Shown here: positions 18,633 through 27,616 of the stretch, in pieces
Position numbering within the stretch: position 1 is the first letter of the stretch
Layout: every line of letters starts with the position of its first letter
From: Streptomyces fumigatiscleroticus
Lineage (GTDB): Bacteria; Actinomycetota; Actinomycetes; Streptomycetales; Streptomycetaceae
Length of the DNA stretch: 64,000 nucleotides
Reading direction: 5' to 3'
NCBI RefSeq assembly: GCF_014647975.1
Contig: NZ_BMQF01000002.1
Span: 372,001-436,000 of the forward strand
Notes under the pieces: model-generated
Told to the model about the DNA's origin: nothing
Database searches by the model: none
Seen by the model: only the letters and a program-made list of their open reading frames with translations
Position numbers and translations under genes: made by a program

Positions 18633-19886
18633 ATGGCGACTGACGGTACGGCGCAGTACGCGACCGGGACGAGGGTCCTGCGTCCATCGGACTGGGACAA
18701 GTGGTACGACACCCTGATCCGCGCCTTCAGCGGAGTCCCGGAGCCGGCCGAGGAGCGGGAGCTGTGGAACTCGCTGACCGAGACCGATCGGTGCATCGGG
18801 GTCTGGGACGGCGGGGACTGCGTGGGGACCGCGGGGGCGTTCCGGTTCCGGGTGACCGTGCCCGGCGGCGCCTCGGTGGCCGCCGCGGGCGTCAGCATGG
18901 TCAGCGTCGCGGCCACGCACCGGCGGCGCGGCGTGCTGACTTCGATGATGCGGCGGCAGCTGGACGACGTCCGGTCCTGGGCCGAGCCGCTGGCCGTGCT
19001 CACCGCCTCCGAGCCCGCCATCTACGGCCGCTTCGGGTACGGCGCCGCCACCTTCCAGCTGAACGCCGAGATCGACACCGACCGGGTCGCGCTGGCGGTC
19101 CCGGCCGGCACGGACGGCGTACGGGTGCGCTACGCCGCGCCCGCGGACGTACTGGACGCCTGCGAGGCGGTGTACGCGCGGCTGGTGCCGCGCCGCCCGG
19201 GGCTGCTGGCCCGGCGCCCCGGCTGGGAGCGGCTGCGGCTGCTGGACCCGGAGAGCGCCCGGGACGGGGCCTCGCCGTTGCAGTGCGCGGTCGCCGAGCG
19301 GGACGGCGAGGTCACGGGGTACGCCCGCTTCCGGGTGAAGCCCGACTGGACGGATGCCGGGCCCAGCGGCGCGGTGGTCCTGGACGACCTGGCCGGCCTG
19401 GACCCGGTGACGGAGGCGGCGCTGTGGCGCTTCCTGTTCGACATCGATCTGACGTCGACGCTGCGGGCGCGCGGCCGGCCGGTCGACGAGGGGTGGCAGT
19501 ACCAGGTGTCGGACATCCGGCGGTGCCGGCCGCGGCTGCGGGACGGGATGTACGTCCGGCTGGTCGAGGTCGGCGCGGCGCTGGAGGCCCGCACCTACCA
19601 GGCGCCGCTGGACGTCGTGCTGGAGGTCGAGGACGCCTTCTGCCCGTGGAACGCGGGTCGCTGGCGGCTGACCGGGGACTCCAAGGGGGCGTCCTGCGAG
19701 CGCACCCGGGACGCGGCCGATCTCGCCCTGTCGGTGCGGGAGCTGGGGGCGGCCTATCTCGGGGGCGTGTCCCTGCACGGGCTGGCCGCGGCCGGGCGGG
19801 TGCGGGAGCTGCGGCAGGGCGCGCTGGCGGAGGCCTCGCTGGGCTTCGGGTCCGCGGTGGCACCGTGGCTGCCGCACGGGTTCTGA
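18633..19886 (+). CDS. Eis-like GNAT N-acetyltransferase
   Basis: 417 residues from ATG at 18633. It has the full Eis layout: an N-terminal GNAT domain with the acetyl-CoA loop VAATHRRRGVLTSMMRR and the conserved LTASEPAIYGRFGYG, a second degenerate GNAT domain, and a C-terminal sterol-carrier-like domain ending in a hydrophobic Phe. Eis proteins hexamerise and acetylate lysine-like amines, including aminoglycosides; the natural substrate here is unknown. Divergent from the SpoIIE phosphatase gene. Confidence 0.92.
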   Translation: MATDGTAQYATGTRVLRPSDWDKWYDTLIRAFSGVPEPAEERELWNSLTETDRCIGVWDGGDCVGTAGAFRFRVTVPGGASVAAAGVSMVSVAATHRRRGVLTSMMRRQLDDVRSWAEPLAVLTASEPAIYGRFGYGAATFQLNAEIDTDRVALAVPAGTDGVRVRYAAPADVLDACEAVYARLVPRRPGLLARRPGWERLRLLDPESARDGASPLQCAVAERDGEVTGYARFRVKPDWTDAGPSGAVVLDDLAGLDPVTEAALWRFLFDIDLTSTLRARGRPVDEGWQYQVSDIRRCRPRLRDGMYVRLVEVGAALEARTYQAPLDVVLEVEDAFCPWNAGRWRLTGDSKGASCERTRDAADLALSVRELGAAYLGGVSLHGLAAAGRVRELRQGALAEASLGFGSAVAPWLPHGF

Positions 19887-19896
19887 CCGGGCCGCC

Positions 19897-20706
19897 TCAG
19901 GCGCGCTGGCAGGTCGGGCACCAGAACAGGTTGCGGGCGGCGAGGTCGGCGGTGCGGATCTCGCCGCCACAGATGTGGCAGGGCCGCATCGCCCTGCGGT
20001 AGACGTAGACCTCGCCGCCGTGGTCGTCGACGCGCGGCGGGCGGCCCATCGCCTCCGGGGTGTGCTCCGGGCGGACCGTGTCGATGCGGTTGTTGCGGAC
20101 GCCCTCGCGCATCAGCGCGACCAGGTCGTGCCAGACGGCGTCCCACTCGGCGGGCGTGATGTCCTTGCCGGAGCGGTAGGGGTCGATGCGGTGCCGGAAG
20201 AGGACCTCGGCGCGGTAGACGTTGCCGACGCCGGCGATGACCTTCTGGTCCATCAGCAGGGCGGCGATCGTCGTACGGCTGCGGGAGATCCGCCGGTAGG
20301 CGGCGCCCGGGTCGGCGTCGTCGCGGAGGGGGTCCGGACCGAGGCGGGCGTGTATCGCGTCCTTCTCGGGGCCGGTGACCAGGGCGCAGGTGGTGGGACC
20401 GCGCAGATCGACGTAGGAGGTGGCGTTCGCCAGACGGAGCCGGACGGTGTCCGTGGGCGGGGGCGCGGGGGCCGGGCCGAAGGCGACCTTGCCGAAGAGG
20501 CCGAGGTGGATGTGGACCCAGTCGGCGTTCCCGAACCCCAGGAAGAGATGCTTGCCGTGGGCGTCGGTGGTGCGCAGGACGGTGCCGTCCAGAAGGGCGG
20601 CGGCGTCGCTGAACTTGCCCTGGGGGCTGGTGACCTGCGTCACCCGGCCGGCGAAGCGCGAGGCGTAGTCCTGCGCGAGCCGGTGGATCGTATGGCCCTC
20701 TGGCAC
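19897..20706 (-). CDS. Fpg/Nei family DNA glycosylase (endonuclease VIII type)
   Basis: 269 residues from GTG at 20706, with GGAG five bases upstream. It begins MPEGHTIH: Pro2 and Glu3 are the catalytic residues, and the H at position 5 fits the Nei rather than the MutM branch. The helix-two-turn-helix signature (MDQKVIAGVGNVYRAEVLF) and a C-terminal zinc finger (CHICGGEI and CPTCQ) are complete. It excises oxidised pyrimidines in base-excision repair. It ends ten bases from the converging Eis-like gene. Confidence 0.95.
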   Translation of the reverse strand: MPEGHTIHRLAQDYASRFAGRVTQVTSPQGKFSDAAALLDGTVLRTTDAHGKHLFLGFGNADWVHIHLGLFGKVAFGPAPAPPPTDTVRLRLANATSYVDLRGPTTCALVTGPEKDAIHARLGPDPLRDDADPGAAYRRISRSRTTIAALLMDQKVIAGVGNVYRAEVLFRHRIDPYRSGKDITPAEWDAVWHDLVALMREGVRNNRIDTVRPEHTPEAMGRPPRVDDHGGEVYVYRRAMRPCHICGGEIRTADLAARNLFWCPTCQRA

Positions 20707-20730
20707 CTGAGCTCCGACCTTTCCCGCTCT

Positions 20731-20760
20731 CCCGCCCGTCTCGGTCCGCTGACGGGCGGG
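20731..20760 (-). terminator. rpiB terminator
   Basis: Perfect 10-base arms CCCGCCCGTC and GACGGGCGGG with a 10-base loop, between rpiB and the glycosylase gene on the same strand. Confidence 0.75.
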
Positions 20761-20796
20761 CCCGGAAGAACGTACTGCTGTTACGGCGGCTGCCGG

Positions 20797-21288
20797 CTAC
20801 GGCTGCTGCTGCGGGTGGTGCGCCGGGATCGGCGGGAGGTCGCCCGTCGTCTCGTACGCGGCCAGCATGTCGATCCGGCGGATGTGACGCTCGTCACCGG
20901 AGAACGGGGTGTTCAGGAACACCTCGACGAACTTCGTCGCCTCCTCCGTGGCGTGCATGCGCGCGCCCACCGCGATCACGTTGGCGTCGTTGTGCTGCCG
21001 GCCGAGCGACGCCGTCTCCTCGCTCCAGGCCAGGGCCGCCCGCACGCCCTTCACCTTGTTCGCGGCGATCTGCTCGCCGTTGCCGGAGCCGCCGATCACG
21101 ATGCCGAGGGCGTCGGGGTCCGCGGCGGTCCGCTCCGCGGCGCGGAGGCAGAAGGGCGGGTAGTCGTCCTGGGCGTCGTAGATGTGGGGACCGCAGTCCA
21201 CGGGCTCGTGGCCGGCCTCCTTGAGCCACTCGACGAGGTGGTTCTTGAGTTCGTAGCCGGCATGGTCGGAACCGAGATACACGCGCAT
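20797..21288 (-). CDS. rpiB: Ribose-5-phosphate isomerase B
   Basis: 163 residues from ATG at 21288 (MRVYLGSDHAGYELK); the frame is open further but this matches the family start. It interconverts ribose-5-phosphate and ribulose-5-phosphate. The GSDHAGYELK and GIVIGGSGNGEQIAANK motifs are present. The loop lacks the E. coli-type Cys and has the Glu used as base in actinobacterial RpiB. A His/Gln/Pro tail ends the protein. The gene stands alone. Confidence 0.95.
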   Translation of the reverse strand: MRVYLGSDHAGYELKNHLVEWLKEAGHEPVDCGPHIYDAQDDYPPFCLRAAERTAADPDALGIVIGGSGNGEQIAANKVKGVRAALAWSEETASLGRQHNDANVIAVGARMHATEEATKFVEVFLNTPFSGDERHIRRIDMLAAYETTGDLPPIPAHHPQQQP

Positions 21289-21437
21289 GGTCCGAGTGTG
21301 ACACGCCCGTTTCGGGGCAGGGTCCTCGGGTGTCGCCCAGGGAAAAGTGAGTCCCGTCACGGAAGCTCAGGGAAACCTGAGGTAACAATCTGAATTCAAA
21401 GGTTCAGCAATCGAGACGCCTCGGATTCACTGGACCG

Positions 21438-21458
21438 ACTCGTACGCCGGTCGTACGA
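21438..21458. promoter_or_regulatory. Inverted repeat upstream of the first permease
   Basis: Perfect 8-base arms CTCGTACG (21438-21445) and CGTACGAG (21451-21458) flank a 5-base spacer, about 80 bases before the permease ATG. The position suits an operator, but no regulator gene is adjacent. Confidence 0.4.
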
Positions 21459-21536
21459 GATCCGTGCACCGTCTCACTGCGGCGCACATCCGCCCGCACG
21501 GGAAACAGCTCCCCCGGCGCAAAGGAATTCCCTTCC

Positions 21537-23015
21537 ATGACCTCGCAGCCGACTCTGAAGCAGGCCGGGGACGGCCGCGGAGGGCCCGGAGACCCCGGCG
21601 CCTCCGCGACCGCCCCCCAAGCTCACGGTTCCGGGCTTCAGGCCGGACTCAAGAACCGCCATCTGTCGATGATCGCCATCGGCGGCGTCATCGGCGCCGG
21701 CCTGTTCGTGGGCTCCAGCTCCGGCATCGCCACCGCCGGCCCCGGCATCCTGCTGTCGTACGCCCTCGTCGGCACCCTCGTCGTCCTCGTGATGCGGATG
21801 CTCGGCGAGATGTCCGCGGCCAACCCGACGTCCGGCTCCTTCTCCGCGCACGCCGACCGGGCGCTCGGGCGGTGGGCCGGTTTCTCGATCGGCTGGCTGT
21901 ACTGGTTCTTCTGGGTGGTGGTGCTGGCGGTGGAGGCGACCGCCGGAGCCAAGATCCTGGAGGGCTGGATCCCCGCCGTCCCGCAGTGGGGCTGGGCCCT
22001 GATCGTGATGGTGGTGCTGACCGCCACCAACCTGGTCTCCGTCGGCTCCTACGGCGAGTTCGAGTTCTGGTTCGCCGGGATCAAGGTCGTGGCGATCGGC
22101 GCGTTCATCGTCGTCGGCGGGCTGGCCGTCTTCGGGGTGCTGCCCGGCGCCGACAGCGATCGGGCGGGGCTCTCCAATCTGACCTCGCACGGGGGCTTCC
22201 TGCCCAACGGACCCGGCGCCGTCCTCACCGGCGTGCTGCTGGTCGTCTTCTCCTTCATGGGCAGCGAGATCGCCACGCTGGCGGCCGGTGAGTCCGAGGA
22301 CCCGCAGCGGGCCGTGACCAAGTCGACCAACAGCATCATCTGGCGCATCGCCGTCTTCTACCTGGGCTCGATCCTCGTCGTCGTCTCGCTGCTGCCCTGG
22401 GACGACGAGGCGATCACCGAGAAGGGCTCGTACGTCGCCGCCCTGGACTCGCTCGGCATCGCGCACGCCGGCCAGATCATGAACTTCATCGTGCTGACCT
22501 CGGTGCTGTCCTGTCTCAACTCCGGCCTCTACACGGCCTCCCGGATGGCCTTCTCGCTGGGGCAGCGGGGCGACGCGCCGAAGGCCTTCGCACGGACCAC
22601 CCGGCGTGGTGTGCCGCAGACGGCGATCGTCGCGTCGGTGGTGTTCGGCTTCGTCGCCGTGTTCTTCAACTACAAGTTCCCGGACTCCGTCTTCCTCTTC
22701 CTGGTCAACTCCTCCGGCGCCGTGGCGCTGTTCGTGTGGCTGGTGATCTGCTTCTCGCAGCTGCGCATGCGCCGGATCATCCAGGCCGAGGCGCCCCAGA
22801 AGCTCGTCGTGAAGATGTGGCTGTACCCGTATCTGACCTGGGCGACGGCCGCGCTGATCGTGTTCGTGCTCGGCTACATGCTGACCGACACCGAGCACGA
22901 CGGCCGGGAGACCGTGCTGCTGTCGCTGCTGGTGGCGGCGATCGTGCTGGTCATCGCCTTCGTCAAGGAGAAGGTCGGCCGCGGGCGGGCCGGGAAGGTG
23001 CCGTCGTCCGGCTGA
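21537..23015 (+). CDS. APC-family amino acid permease (GABA/aromatic-type)
   Basis: 492 residues from ATG at 21537. The first helix carries the family signature IGGVIGAGLFVGSS and the second the VMRMLGEMSAANP segment. About twelve helices follow, to LLVAAIVLVIAFV near the C-terminus. A 35-residue Gly/Pro/Ala-rich leader precedes helix 1. It imports amino acids or related amines by proton symport; the substrate cannot be read from sequence. A paralogue lies at 28141. Transcribed alone and ended by a strong terminator. Confidence 0.92.
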   Translation: MTSQPTLKQAGDGRGGPGDPGASATAPQAHGSGLQAGLKNRHLSMIAIGGVIGAGLFVGSSSGIATAGPGILLSYALVGTLVVLVMRMLGEMSAANPTSGSFSAHADRALGRWAGFSIGWLYWFFWVVVLAVEATAGAKILEGWIPAVPQWGWALIVMVVLTATNLVSVGSYGEFEFWFAGIKVVAIGAFIVVGGLAVFGVLPGADSDRAGLSNLTSHGGFLPNGPGAVLTGVLLVVFSFMGSEIATLAAGESEDPQRAVTKSTNSIIWRIAVFYLGSILVVVSLLPWDDEAITEKGSYVAALDSLGIAHAGQIMNFIVLTSVLSCLNSGLYTASRMAFSLGQRGDAPKAFARTTRRGVPQTAIVASVVFGFVAVFFNYKFPDSVFLFLVNSSGAVALFVWLVICFSQLRMRRIIQAEAPQKLVVKMWLYPYLTWATAALIVFVLGYMLTDTEHDGRETVLLSLLVAAIVLVIAFVKEKVGRGRAGKVPSSG

Positions 23016-23045
23016 GGCCGCCCGCGCTCCGTCCGGAGCCGTTGT

Positions 23046-23076
23046 GAGGGCCCGCGGCAGGTCGCCGCGGGCCCTC
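23046..23076. terminator. Permease/kinase shared terminator
   Basis: Arms GAGGGCCCGCGGC and GCCGCGGGCCCTC with a 5-base loop, followed on the plus strand by GCCCTTTT. It lies between converging genes. Confidence 0.88.
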
Positions 23077-23085
23077 GCCCTTTTC

Positions 23086-25680
23086 TCACAGCACGGTGAA
23101 GCTGTCCTTGACCTCCTCGTAGATCCCCCGGGCACGGTCCTCGATCTCGGGCCGGTACCAGGTGTTGACCTGGTACGACTTGCCGTCCACGGTGAAGCCC
23201 AGCAGCCGGGCGTGCCAGGGGACGCCCTTGAGCGTGAAGGTGTACTCCCAGACGACCGCCGGGTGCCCGCGGAACCTGGTCTCCTCCAGGCGGATCTTCC
23301 GGTAGTCCTGGCCCTGCCGGGCGTTGCGCTCGGAGGTCCGCCAGCTCTCCAGCAGGTCGCCGCGGGCCAGGGAGGACTTGGCGGCCAGTTCCTGCCGGCC
23401 GTCCGGGGACGTGTAGTGCACCTCGGCGCCCGTCTTCACATCCCGCCGCCAGCCGTCGGGGGTCGTCCACGCGAATCCGCCCGCCTCCCGGTGCGCGCCC
23501 GGCGGCGGGCTCGCGGGCGGGCTCGGCGGCCTGGAGGTGCCGCCGACGGTGGGCGGCGCGGACGTCGAGGAGCCGGTGCCGTCCGGCGACCCGGAGGTCG
23601 CGGTGAGGACGACCGCCACGACGGCTCCGGCGACGGCCAGGCCCACGGCACCGGCCAGAGCCGCGGCCCGGCGCCGGGCGCGGTGCCGGCGGGGGGTGGC
23701 GGGGGCGGCGGGGCGTCCTTCCGTGCGGGACTTCTCCGTGGGCGCGGGCGGGCCGGGCTCGGCCGGTGGTGCGGAGTGGTCGGGGGTGGTCGTGCTGGTG
23801 GAGTCGGAGGCGGACGCCGGTGCCCGGCCTTCCCCGGTGACCGTCCGGCACGGTGGCGGCACGGCATCGCGTACGGAGTCGGACCGGCGGGGATCCCTCG
23901 GGGCCGGGACGCGCGGGGTCCGCCGGAAGGCCGGGGTGGGCGACTCTCCGCGGACCCGGCGCAGGAACGGGGTCTCCGGGTCGGAGGGGGGCGGGGTCTT
24001 CGGCCTCTGCTGCGGTGGGGGCCGGTGCTCCGGCGCGGGCGATTCCGACGGCAAGGACCGATCGTGCGGTGGGGCGTCCGGCGAGCCGTCCGGGGCGGGC
24101 GGGTGCGGTGCGGGTGCCGGCTCAGACGCCGACCGCGACTCCGGCACCGGCTCCGGGGCCCGCTGCGGCACCGACCGGGGCTCCGGGGCCGGCTTCGGGG
24201 CAGGTGTCCGCTGCGGCACCGACCCCGACTCCGGCTCCGGGGCCCGCTGCGGCACCGGCCGGGGCTCCGGGGCCGGCTCCGGGGCAGGTGTCCGCTGCGG
24301 CACCGACCCCGACTCCGGCTCCGGGGCCCGCTGCGGCCTCGACCCTGCCTCCGGGACCGGCTCCGACACCGGCCGTGGCTCCGGGGCCGGCACCGGCTCC
24401 GGGGCAGGTGCCCGCTGCGGCACCGACCCCGACTCCGGCTCCGGGGCCCGCTGCGGCCTCGACCCTGCCTCCGGGACCGGCTCCGACACCGGCCGTGGAG
24501 CCGGCTCCGGCACCGGCTCCGGGGCAGGTGCCCGCCCCGTGTGGTCCGGTGCCGTTTCGGAGACGGCGGGGGGCTGCGCCTCCGGCACCGTCGTTCGTCC
24601 GGTGGTTCCGGCCGTCGGTGTCGCGGCCGGCCCGGTCTCTTCCGTGGGCCGGGGCGGGAAGTGCGGGGCCGGCTCCGGCGCGGCTCCGGCGGTCCGCGAG
24701 CGCGGCGGTCCCCCGGGCCCGGGCGGTCCGTCCCGCGGCGTACGTGCAGCGGCGTCCCGGCCCGGTTCGGGTGTGACCGCGGGTGCGGGCTCCGGCCCGG
24801 CCGTGGGCCGTTCGTCCCCGGCGGTGGCACGCTCCGCCGGCGGGTCCGCTCCCGCCGCGCCCACCGGCAGTGTCGGGGTCGGCACCGGGAACGCGACCGG
24901 TTCGAGGGCCGCCGCCACGTCGTCCAGGCCCGGCCGGTCCGCCGGCTCCTTCTCCAGCAGCGCGGCCAGGACCTCGCGCAAGGGGCCCGCCGCGTCGGGG
25001 AGTTCGGGTTCCTCGTACAGCACCGCGTGCAGGGTCGCCAGCGTGGTGTCGCGGGCGAAGGGGGAGCGGCCGCCGAGGGCCGCGCAGAGCGTGGCGCCGA
25101 GCGACCACACGTCCGACGGCGGGCCCTGCGGGCGTCCGGCGACCCGCTCGGGCGCCATGTAGTCGGGCGAGCCGACCAGCATGCCGACCATGGTCAGCGC
25201 CTTGGCGTCCTGGATCGCGGCGATGCCGAAGTCGGTGAGGACGACCCGCCGCCCGCCGGACTCGACCAGGACGTTGCCCGGTTTGATGTCCCGGTGCAGC
25301 ACCCCCCGCGCGTGGACCTGGCCCAGCGCCGCCACCAGGCCGAGCCCGATCCGGGCCGTCTCGCGCGGACCCAGCGGGCCGTCCTCCGTGATCGTGCGTT
25401 CCAGGGAGCGGCCGGCGACCAGTTCCATGACGATCCACAGACGCTCGCCCTCGTCCACGACGTCGTAGACGCGCACGACATGGGGGTGGTCGATCCGCGC
25501 GGTGGCCCTGGCCTCGCGCAGGGTGCGCTCCCGGCGGGTGCGGGCGTCCTCCGCGTCGAGGCCGTCGATCCGCATTTCCTTCACCGCGACCGGCCGGTCG
25601 AGTATTTCGTCGGCGGCTCGCCACACCCGCCCCATTCCCCCCTGGCCGATGATTTCGGCCAACCGGTAGCGTCCCGTCAC
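23086..25680 (-). CDS. Receptor-type Ser/Thr protein kinase with Pro-rich linker
   Basis: About 864 residues from GTG at 25680 (VTGRYRLAEIIG). TTG at 25683 or an upstream ATG at 25761 are alternatives. The kinase domain (about 1-270) is complete: IGQGGMGRVW, VAVKEM, HRDIKPGN, DFGIAAI and SPDYMAPERV. A linker of about 400 residues, very rich in Pro, Glu and Ala with repeated PQRAPEPESGSV blocks, leads to one membrane helix (AGAVGLAVAGAVVAVVLTA). An external domain of about 130 residues follows (GFAWTTPDGWRRD to YEEVKDSFTVL), a type seen on other Streptomyces kinases. Probably a Hanks-type sensor kinase; ligand and targets unknown. The LPXTG-type protein gene is divergent. Confidence 0.95.
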   Translation of the reverse strand: MTGRYRLAEIIGQGGMGRVWRAADEILDRPVAVKEMRIDGLDAEDARTRRERTLREARATARIDHPHVVRVYDVVDEGERLWIVMELVAGRSLERTITEDGPLGPRETARIGLGLVAALGQVHARGVLHRDIKPGNVLVESGGRRVVLTDFGIAAIQDAKALTMVGMLVGSPDYMAPERVAGRPQGPPSDVWSLGATLCAALGGRSPFARDTTLATLHAVLYEEPELPDAAGPLREVLAALLEKEPADRPGLDDVAAALEPVAFPVPTPTLPVGAAGADPPAERATAGDERPTAGPEPAPAVTPEPGRDAAARTPRDGPPGPGGPPRSRTAGAAPEPAPHFPPRPTEETGPAATPTAGTTGRTTVPEAQPPAVSETAPDHTGRAPAPEPVPEPAPRPVSEPVPEAGSRPQRAPEPESGSVPQRAPAPEPVPAPEPRPVSEPVPEAGSRPQRAPEPESGSVPQRTPAPEPAPEPRPVPQRAPEPESGSVPQRTPAPKPAPEPRSVPQRAPEPVPESRSASEPAPAPHPPAPDGSPDAPPHDRSLPSESPAPEHRPPPQQRPKTPPPSDPETPFLRRVRGESPTPAFRRTPRVPAPRDPRRSDSVRDAVPPPCRTVTGEGRAPASASDSTSTTTPDHSAPPAEPGPPAPTEKSRTEGRPAAPATPRRHRARRRAAALAGAVGLAVAGAVVAVVLTATSGSPDGTGSSTSAPPTVGGTSRPPSPPASPPPGAHREAGGFAWTTPDGWRRDVKTGAEVHYTSPDGRQELAAKSSLARGDLLESWRTSERNARQGQDYRKIRLEETRFRGHPAVVWEYTFTLKGVPWHARLLGFTVDGKSYQVNTWYRPEIEDRARGIYEEVKDSFTVL
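24126..24540 (-). repeat. Repetitive coding tract in the kinase linker
   Basis: Near-identical blocks of about 60-115 bases recur, each containing GACTCCGGCTCCGGGGCCC and CGCTGCGGCACCGACC variants. The longest exact duplicate runs from about 24309 to 24355 and again from about 24429 to 24475. They encode alternating SGSVPQR and PAPEPVPEP units. Confidence 0.85.
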
Positions 25681-25854
25681 CAATAGCCCTGCAACGCCGC
25701 CGTTCCTCGGATTTCCCGGCAATCCGCTGCACCCCCTCACGACGCCGCGACTGAAACACAACGGTCACACTTCGTGCCGTACCAGCATAGTGCGGAGAAA
25801 TCTTGTGGTAGCTCTTCAAGTACTGCGATTTCAGACGCAGCAAGGGGGACGGAC

Positions 25855-26577
25855 ATGGCTTCTCGCCGGACGACGACCATCGCGGGATCGCTGGTCACGG
25901 CATCTTTTTCGGCGGTGATGATTTTTTCTTCCACCGCCGGTGCGGACGATCAGCAGCCCGGCAGCAGCAAGGGGGGAAAGGCCGTCGACGAGGCGCCGGC
26001 CGGTGTGGAACTGACGACTCTGCTACCCGCGAAGATCTCGGTCGACAACCGTACGGAGAAGACGTCGATCACCGCCACGGTGAAAAATGACGGAACCAGG
26101 GAAAGCGGCCCGGTCAAGTTGTGGGTGGTCGGTTTCGAAGGGCTCACCGTCAAGAAGGCCGAGGGCTGCTCACGGATCGCAAGGAACAATCTTCCGGAGG
26201 GCTCCAACAGCGGATTCACCTGCCCTGTCGGGAATCTCGCGGCGGGCGCCACCAAGTCGTACGCCGTCGACGCGGTCTTCGATCTGGACAAGACCGGGAA
26301 GATCTGTCTGCCCGTTCAGAGCGGCGACGGGAAGAAGACGTTCTGGCAGCAGGGACCGGTGCCGTTCGGCACGACCAACCCGTCGCCGGACGCCCCGGCC
26401 ACGCCCCTGCTGCTCGGCACCGACAACAGGCCGGCGGAACCGGGCGGGGCGGAGCTGCCGAAGACCGGCGTCGGACGCGATGTGCTGCCGCTGGGTGCGG
26501 CCGGTGTGTCGCTGATCGCGGCGGGGGCGGCCGGCATCCGGTGGTCGCGGCGGCGGCCGGGCCGGCAGCAGGCCTGA
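25855..26577 (+). CDS. Secreted LPXTG-type surface protein
   Basis: 240 residues from ATG at 25855, with AAGGGGGAC five bases upstream. A signal peptide (MASRRTTTIAGSLVTASF, cleavage near AGA-DD) precedes an external beta-rich domain resembling CARDB/DUF11 repeats, with two Cys (GCSRIA, FTCPVG) and a third in KICLPV. The C-terminus is a sorting signal: ELPKTG, then a hydrophobic helix (LPLGAAGVSLIAAGAAGI) and RWSRRRPGR. It is therefore expected to be sortase-linked to the wall. LPKTG differs from the LAXTG usual for Streptomyces class E sortase substrates. No sortase gene is nearby. Divergent from the kinase. Confidence 0.88.
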   Translation: MASRRTTTIAGSLVTASFSAVMIFSSTAGADDQQPGSSKGGKAVDEAPAGVELTTLLPAKISVDNRTEKTSITATVKNDGTRESGPVKLWVVGFEGLTVKKAEGCSRIARNNLPEGSNSGFTCPVGNLAAGATKSYAVDAVFDLDKTGKICLPVQSGDGKKTFWQQGPVPFGTTNPSPDAPATPLLLGTDNRPAEPGGAELPKTGVGRDVLPLGAAGVSLIAAGAAGIRWSRRRPGRQQA

Positions 26578-26590
26578 GCGGGCGGAAACG

Positions 26591-26643
26591 CGGAAGAGGT
26601 CCGCCGGGCTGAGGTCGCGATGCGACCCGGCGAACCTCTTCCG
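26591..26643. terminator. Terminator between the surface protein and bioY
   Basis: A long stem: CGGAAGAGGT and GCCGGG pair with CCCGGC and ACCTCTTCCG with one mismatch, between converging genes. Confidence 0.85.
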
Positions 26644-26704
26644 GATGCCTGCGATAACTGCGGGAACTACGGCACCTGCGGCAGCTGCGGGACCCGCGGC
26701 CCGG

Positions 26705-27286
26705 TCAGCGCTTGTTGACGAACGCCCAGGCGGTCGGCAGCACGCCCATCGCCAGGGCCGCCTTCAGCGCGTCACCGATCAGGAACGGCGTGAGGCCGGC
26801 CGCGACGGCGGCGGAGGCGGACATGTCCGCGGCCAGGGCCAGGTAGGGCACGCCGACGGCGTAGATGATCGCCTCGCCCAGCAGCATCGTGCCCGCCGTG
26901 CGCCAGGCGGAGCGGTCGGCGCCGCGGCGGGCCAGGGCGCCGACGGCGGCGGAGGCGAGCAGCATGCCGAGGACGTAGCCGAAGGACACGGAGAACCCGG
27001 AGCCGCCGCCCGCGAACCACGGCACACCGGCGATGCCGGCCAGCGCGTACAGCGCGAGGGCGAGCACGCCACGGCCCGCGCCGAGGGCCGTGCCGACGAG
27101 CAGCGCGGCGAAGGTCTGGCCGGTCACCGGCACGGGGGACCCGGGCACGGGCACCGCGATCTGGGCCGCGAGGCCGGTGAGCGCGGCGCCGCCGATCACC
27201 AGCGCGGCGTCCCGGACGCGGGAGGAGGGGAGGAGGTCGGCGAGGACCTGACCGGTGCGGGCGGGGGCTGCGGCAACGGCGCTCAT
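26705..27286 (-). CDS. bioY: BioY, biotin ECF transporter S component
   Basis: 193 residues from ATG at 27286 (MSAVAAAPARTGQ), with GGAG five bases upstream; an ATG at 27322 is in frame but has no ribosome site. Six hydrophobic helices and the BioY motifs are present: ITG-type QIAVPVPGSPVPVTGQTFAALL, the ALYALAGIAGVP segment, and the GGGSGFSVSFGYVLG loop. It binds biotin in the membrane. No bioM/bioN genes accompany it, so it either works alone or uses a shared energising module. No riboswitch was recognised upstream. Confidence 0.95.
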   Translation of the reverse strand: MSAVAAAPARTGQVLADLLPSSRVRDAALVIGGAALTGLAAQIAVPVPGSPVPVTGQTFAALLVGTALGAGRGVLALALYALAGIAGVPWFAGGGSGFSVSFGYVLGMLLASAAVGALARRGADRSAWRTAGTMLLGEAIIYAVGVPYLALAADMSASAAVAAGLTPFLIGDALKAALAMGVLPTAWAFVNKR

Positions 27287-27534
27287 GGGGACTCCGCGGG
27301 TGACGTGGGCATGTTGGGACACCGTGACGCTATACCGGCGCCCGTACGTCGATCACCGTCAGCGCTCGACAAAGGGCTCGCGGGAGGCTTGGTGGGCTTC
27401 ACACAAAGAGTGCCGGTTACACCGGATATGGCGTGACGCCGGTCACTTATGTGAGGTGGGAATCCTCGCGGAGCGGGTTGTCCGACGGTCTGTAGGGTTC
27501 CACCAAACGGGTCGGCCGTCCCCCCTTCGGGTGC

Positions 27535-27582
27535 CGTCTCGCCCCTCGGGCAGCGTCTCGCCCCTCGCACACCGTCTCGCCC
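27535..27582. repeat. Three 19-base-spaced CGTCTCGCCC repeats
   Basis: CGTCTCGCCC occurs at 27535, 27554 and 27573, exactly 19 bases apart, directly before the dioxygenase remnant. It may mark the junction where the 5' end of that gene was lost. Confidence 0.7.
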
Positions 27583-27616
27583 GCCGGTCGCCGTCTGGGC
27601 ACCCGGGAGGCGTTGC

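Noticed and set aside
23044..25686. 880-residue open frame antisense to the kinase
   Set aside because: Low-complexity Gly/Arg repeats mirror the Pro-rich linker of the kinase, whose catalytic motifs are complete.
27287..27600. Riboswitch or biotin operator before bioY
   Set aside because: No known biotin-linked palindrome or structure recognised; only a TATAGC-like -10 without a matching -35.
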